Assembly: GCA_944385425.1 (NCBI GenBank)
Contig: CALWXD010000047.1
Span: 1 to 58,317, forward strand
Length of the DNA: 58,317 nt
DNA from: an uncultured Oscillospiraceae bacterium
Lineage (GTDB): Bacteria > Bacillota > Clostridia > Oscillospirales > Oscillospiraceae
Direction: 5' to 3'
The position numbers were made by a program, and so were the translations under genes. The notes under the pieces were generated by a model. It ran no database searches. It was not told the origin of the DNA and saw only the letters and a program-made list of their open reading frames with translations. Positions 55,704 through 58,317 of this stretch are shown in pieces; positions within the stretch are counted from its first letter, which is position 1, and every line of letters begins with the position of its first letter.

Positions 55704-56795
55704 ATGGAAAAATATCGTGTAGGCGTGATCGGCGGCACCGGCATGGTGGGCCAGCGCTTTGTCTCTCTGATGGAAAATCACCCCTGGTTCCAGCTGACGG
55801 TCATCGCCGCCAGCAGCCGCAGCGCCGGCAAGCCCTATGCCGAGGCCGTTGGCAGCCGCTGGGCCATCGGCGGCGAGATCCCACAGGAGGCCCGGGACAT
55901 CGTGGTGATGGACGCGGAGGCTGACGCGGAGAAGATCGCGGGGCTGGTGGACTTTGTCTTCTGCGCCGTGGACATGAAGAAGGAGGAGATCCGGGCGCTG
56001 GAGGAGAAGTACGCCAAGCTGGAGTGCCCGGTGGTGTCCAACAACTCCGCCCACCGCTGGACCGAGGACGTGCCCATGGTGATCCCCGAGATCAACGCCG
56101 ACCACATCCAGGTCATTGACGCCCAGCGCAAGCGCCTGGGCACCAAGCGGGGCTTTATCGCCGTCAAGTCCAACTGCTCCCTGCAGTCCTATGTGCCGGC
56201 CCTCCACCCGCTGAAGAAATACGGCCTGGAGAAGGCCCTGGTCTGCACCTACCAGGCCATCTCCGGGGCGGGCAAGACCTTTGAGACCTGGCCGGAGATG
56301 GTGGACAACGTCATCCCCTACATCGGCGGCGAGGAGGAGAAGAGCGAGCAGGAGCCGCTGAAGATCTGGGGGCATGTGGGCGACGGGAAGATCGTCTGCA
56401 GCGACGGTCCCTCCGTCACCGCCCAGTGCATCCGCGTGGCCGCCAGCGACGGGCACATGGCCGCCTGCTTTATGAAGTTTGCCGACGGCAAGGCCCCCTC
56501 CATGGACCAGATCAAGGCCGACTGGGCCGCCTTCTCCGGCAAGCCCCAGGCGCTGAACCTGCCCTCCGCCCCCAAGCAGTTCCTCCACTACTTTGAGGAG
56601 GAGAACCGGCCCCAGACCAAGCTGGACCGGATGCTGGAAAACGGCATGGCCGTCTCCATCGGCCGCCTGCGGCCGGACACCCAGTACGACTACAAGTTTG
56701 TCTGCCTCAGCCATAACACCCTCCGCGGCGCCGCCGGCGGCGCGGTGCTGCTGGCGGAGCTGCTGTGCGCCGAGGGGTATATCACCAAGGCGTAA
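55704..56795 (+). CDS. asd: Aspartate-semialdehyde dehydrogenase
   Basis: A 363-aa enzyme reducing aspartyl phosphate to aspartate semialdehyde, the branch point to lysine/DAP, threonine and methionine. VGVIGGTGMVGQRFVSLMENHP binds NADP; VKSNCSLQSYVPALHPL holds the active-site Cys, and the form (SNCS) is the archaeal/fungal-like branch; QAISGAGKTF and the His-containing IRVAASDGHMAACF complete the site. ATG 55704 has AGGAGG 8 nt upstream. It precedes dapA, the next step to DAP. Confidence 0.96.
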   Translation: MEKYRVGVIGGTGMVGQRFVSLMENHPWFQLTVIAASSRSAGKPYAEAVGSRWAIGGEIPQEARDIVVMDAEADAEKIAGLVDFVFCAVDMKKEEIRALEEKYAKLECPVVSNNSAHRWTEDVPMVIPEINADHIQVIDAQRKRLGTKRGFIAVKSNCSLQSYVPALHPLKKYGLEKALVCTYQAISGAGKTFETWPEMVDNVIPYIGGEEEKSEQEPLKIWGHVGDGKIVCSDGPSVTAQCIRVAASDGHMAACFMKFADGKAPSMDQIKADWAAFSGKPQALNLPSAPKQFLHYFEEENRPQTKLDRMLENGMAVSIGRLRPDTQYDYKFVCLSHNTLRGAAGGAVLLAELLCAEGYITKA

Positions 56796-56895
56796 AGGGC
56801 CTGCTTCTCCGGGTTGTTAAGCCCTGCGGCTGCTTTTCGCGACAGTTACCAGCGTCCCGCTGACGCGCCGGAGGCTCCCCTACCTTCCATACACA

Positions 56896-56930
56896 AAAGA
56901 GGACGGATCCAGGATCCGCCCTCTTTTTCT
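56896..56930 (+). terminator. Terminator between asd and dapA
   Basis: Stem AAAGAGG-CGGATCC / GGATCCG-CCTCTTT (one mismatch, 1-nt loop) with T5 tail. dapA may be read partly by read-through. Confidence 0.8.
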
Positions 56931-56975
56931 ATGTTGTCCCCTTGTTTTCCCCGTTCGCTTGTTAGGAGGTATATT

Positions 56976-57860
56976 GTGAAGTCACCGATCTTTACAGGCT
57001 CTGCCGTTGCTATCATTACGCCCTTTAACCGTGAGACCGTGGATCTCCTTGCCCTGGGCCGCCTTCTGGAGCTGCAGATCGCCGGGCACACCGACGCCAT
57101 CGTGGTCTGCGGCACCACCGGCGAGGCGGCCACCATGTCCTATGTGGAGCGGATGCGGACCATTGAGTTTACGGTCCGGCAGGTAGACGGGCGGGTCCCC
57201 GTCATCGCAGGCACCGGCGCCAACAACACGGAAACCGCCATTACCCTCTCCAAGGACGCGGCCCTGGCCGGGGTGGACGCCCTGCTGGTGGTGACGCCCT
57301 TCTACAACAAGGCCACCCAAGGCGGCCTCCTGCGCCACTACACCACCATCGCCGACGCGGTGGACCGGCCCATGATCCTCTGCAACGTCCCCTCCCGCAC
57401 CGGCGTGTGTGTCGGCGCGGAGACCTATGCCGCCCTGGCCCAGCACCCCAACATCGCCGGCGTCAAGGAGGCCAGCGGGGACTTCTCCCTCATCCAGGAG
57501 ACCCTGCTGCGCTGCCCGGAGGACTTCACCCTCTGGTCCGGCAACGACGAGGACACCGCCGCCATCTGCATGCTGGGCGGAAAGGGCGTCATCTCCGTGG
57601 CGGCCAACCTGGTCCCCCAGGCGATGCACGACCTGGCCGCCGCCTGCCTAAGGAACGACTGCCGCCTGGCCGGGCAGCTGCAGCTGCAGCTGTACCCCCT
57701 CATCAAGGCGCTGTTCTGCGAGGTCAACCCCATCCCCGTAAAAACCGCCCTGGCGATGATGGGCCTTTGCGAGGAGCGGCTGCGCCTGCCCCTGTGTGAA
57801 ATGACGGCGGCCCACCGCCGCCGCCTGCAGGAGGTGCTGGAGGAGTACGAGCTGCTGTAG
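56976..57860 (+). CDS. dapA: 4-hydroxy-tetrahydrodipicolinate synthase
   Basis: A 294-aa TIM-barrel aldolase condensing pyruvate with aspartate semialdehyde. VVCGTTGEAATMSYVER is the substrate loop, VTPFYNKATQGGLLRHY carries the catalytic Tyr, NVPSRTGV the Arg, and AGVKEASGD the Schiff-base Lys. The GTG start at 56976 (N-terminus MKSPIFTGSAVAIITPF) lies 6 nt after AGGAGG; the longer open frame includes the asd terminator. Product feeds lysine and, in sporulators, dipicolinate. Confidence 0.96.
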   Translation: MKSPIFTGSAVAIITPFNRETVDLLALGRLLELQIAGHTDAIVVCGTTGEAATMSYVERMRTIEFTVRQVDGRVPVIAGTGANNTETAITLSKDAALAGVDALLVVTPFYNKATQGGLLRHYTTIADAVDRPMILCNVPSRTGVCVGAETYAALAQHPNIAGVKEASGDFSLIQETLLRCPEDFTLWSGNDEDTAAICMLGGKGVISVAANLVPQAMHDLAAACLRNDCRLAGQLQLQLYPLIKALFCEVNPIPVKTALAMMGLCEERLRLPLCEMTAAHRRRLQEVLEEYELL

Positions 57861-57873
57861 CGAAAAAGCGGAG

Positions 57874-57917
57874 GGAAACGGCACATCCGTCTGGACGGAT
57901 GTGCCGTTTCCTTTTTT
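57874..57917. terminator. Terminator of dapA, probably bidirectional
   Basis: An 18-bp perfect stem (GGAAACGGCACATCCGTC, loop TG) followed by TTTTTT on the plus strand; on the minus strand CTTTTTC follows at 57862-57868. Confidence 0.92.
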
Positions 57918-57949
57918 AGGCTGCGCGCTCCCCCGCCGCGGCGCCGCTG

Positions 57950-58317
57950 TCACAGCTTCTTCACAAACAGCGCCCGGATGGCGTTGAGCACCGCCAGGAT
58001 CATCACCCCCACGTCGGCGAAGATGGCCAGCCACATGCCGGCCAGCCCCAGGGCCACCAGCATAAGGCAGAGAAGTTTCACCCCGATGGCGAAGACGATG
58101 TTCTGGTACACGATGCCCAGGCACCTGCGGGAGATGCGGATGGCCTTGGCGATCTTTAGGGGGTCGTCGTCCATGAGCACCACGTCGGCCGCCTCGATGG
58201 CGGCGTCGGAGCCCAGGGCCCCCATGGCGATGCCGATGTCCGCCCGGGAGAGGACGGGGGCGTCGTTGATGCCGTCCCCCACGAAGGCCAGCTTCTCCCG
58301 GCCCTGCTTGGCGGCCA
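57950..58317 (-). CDS. Heavy-metal P1B-type ATPase, C-terminal part
   Basis: The frame is open through the right window edge; 122 residues are visible. KLAFVGDGINDAPVLSRADIGIAMGALGSDAAIEAADVVLM is the P-domain hinge of P-type ATPases in the form usual for Zn/Cd/Pb exporters (ZntA/CadA: MGALGSDAAIEAADV). It is followed by two last membrane helices (YQNIVFAIGVKLLCLMLVALGLAGMWLAIFADVGVMILAVLNAIR). The ion-site CPC and N-terminal metal domain lie outside the window, so the metal is inferred. Confidence 0.92.
   Translation of the reverse strand, partial: AAKQGREKLAFVGDGINDAPVLSRADIGIAMGALGSDAAIEAADVVLMDDDPLKIAKAIRISRRCLGIVYQNIVFAIGVKLLCLMLVALGLAGMWLAIFADVGVMILAVLNAIRALFVKKL

Noticed and set aside
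1-58317. CRISPR arrays, insertion sequences, prophage or integrated element boundaries
   Set aside because: No regularly spaced direct repeats, transposase or phage genes; xerD is in its housekeeping context and the single tRNA gene shows no flanking duplication.

Overview
The window is a 58 kb chromosomal stretch from a GC-rich, endospore-forming member of the Clostridia. Gene content and style point to the Oscillospiraceae (Flavonifractor/Oscillibacter/Lawsonibacter-like): Clostridia-type spore genes (spoIVA, spoVM, a SipL-type SPOCS-LysM protein, spoIIM, SpoIID family), a cobalamin MetH without reactivation domain, a PPi-type phosphofructokinase, T-box and yybP-ykoY regulation, AddAB, and frequent GTG/TTG starts. 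I see no insertion sequence, prophage, CRISPR array or rRNA operon. Almost everything is core chromosome, and the genes are densely packed with many ATGA-type overlaps.

Layout. 1-4.4 kb: end of a manganese catalase/CotJC gene, an HTH regulator with glycine-rich repeats, and divergent fba and PPi-type pfk (glycolysis), then a PCC/DUF296 protein. 4.5-6.0 kb: spoIVA with a recognisable sigma-E promoter. 6.2-8.7 kb: a polar amino acid ABC importer. 8.8-10.7 kb: a sporulation cassette on the minus strand: a 50-aa membrane protein, the 24-aa spoVM and a sipL-like gene. With spoIVA nearby, this gives the whole coat-basement set. 10.9-15.4 kb: a DivIVA-like protein, a small conserved protein, a Tyr T-box operon (DMT transporter + tyrS) and an M28-family membrane protein. 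15.5-21.2 kb: the classical dxs-tlyA-nadK-argR-recN operon. 21.7-26.7 kb: a PLP methionine gamma-lyase-family enzyme, a second DMT transporter, mntP under a Mn2+ riboswitch, and an ACT-ACT-MBL fusion.

26.9-32 kb: tRNA-Arg(ACG), yigZ, a GNAT, hflX, a three-gene group of small-molecule-modification-like enzymes (Vat-like acetyltransferase, nucleotidyltransferase, P-loop kinase-like) and rpmE. 32-39 kb: addA/addB recombination nuclease. 39-43 kb: trpS, a TagO/WecA-type transferase, wecB and a LolA-like anchored protein in one operon. 43.4-49.6 kb: GIY-YIG protein, a SpoIIM-family protein, a DUF1858 protein, a GNAT-MetH fusion, xerD and spoIIM. 50-55.5 kb: a TIGR04086 membrane protein (sigma-E-type promoter), yajC, tgt, a TfoX-C protein, a small membrane protein, queA and a SpoIID-family protein. 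55.7-58.3 kb: asd and dapA (lysine/diaminopimelate), and the end of a heavy-metal P-type ATPase.

The most useful additions beyond large genes are two sporulation microproteins (spoVM and its 50-aa neighbour), two riboswitch-class elements (Tyr T-box; yybP-ykoY), two near-identical sigma-E promoters, and the GNAT-MetH fusion. All functional calls rest on reading motifs by eye; no database search was possible.
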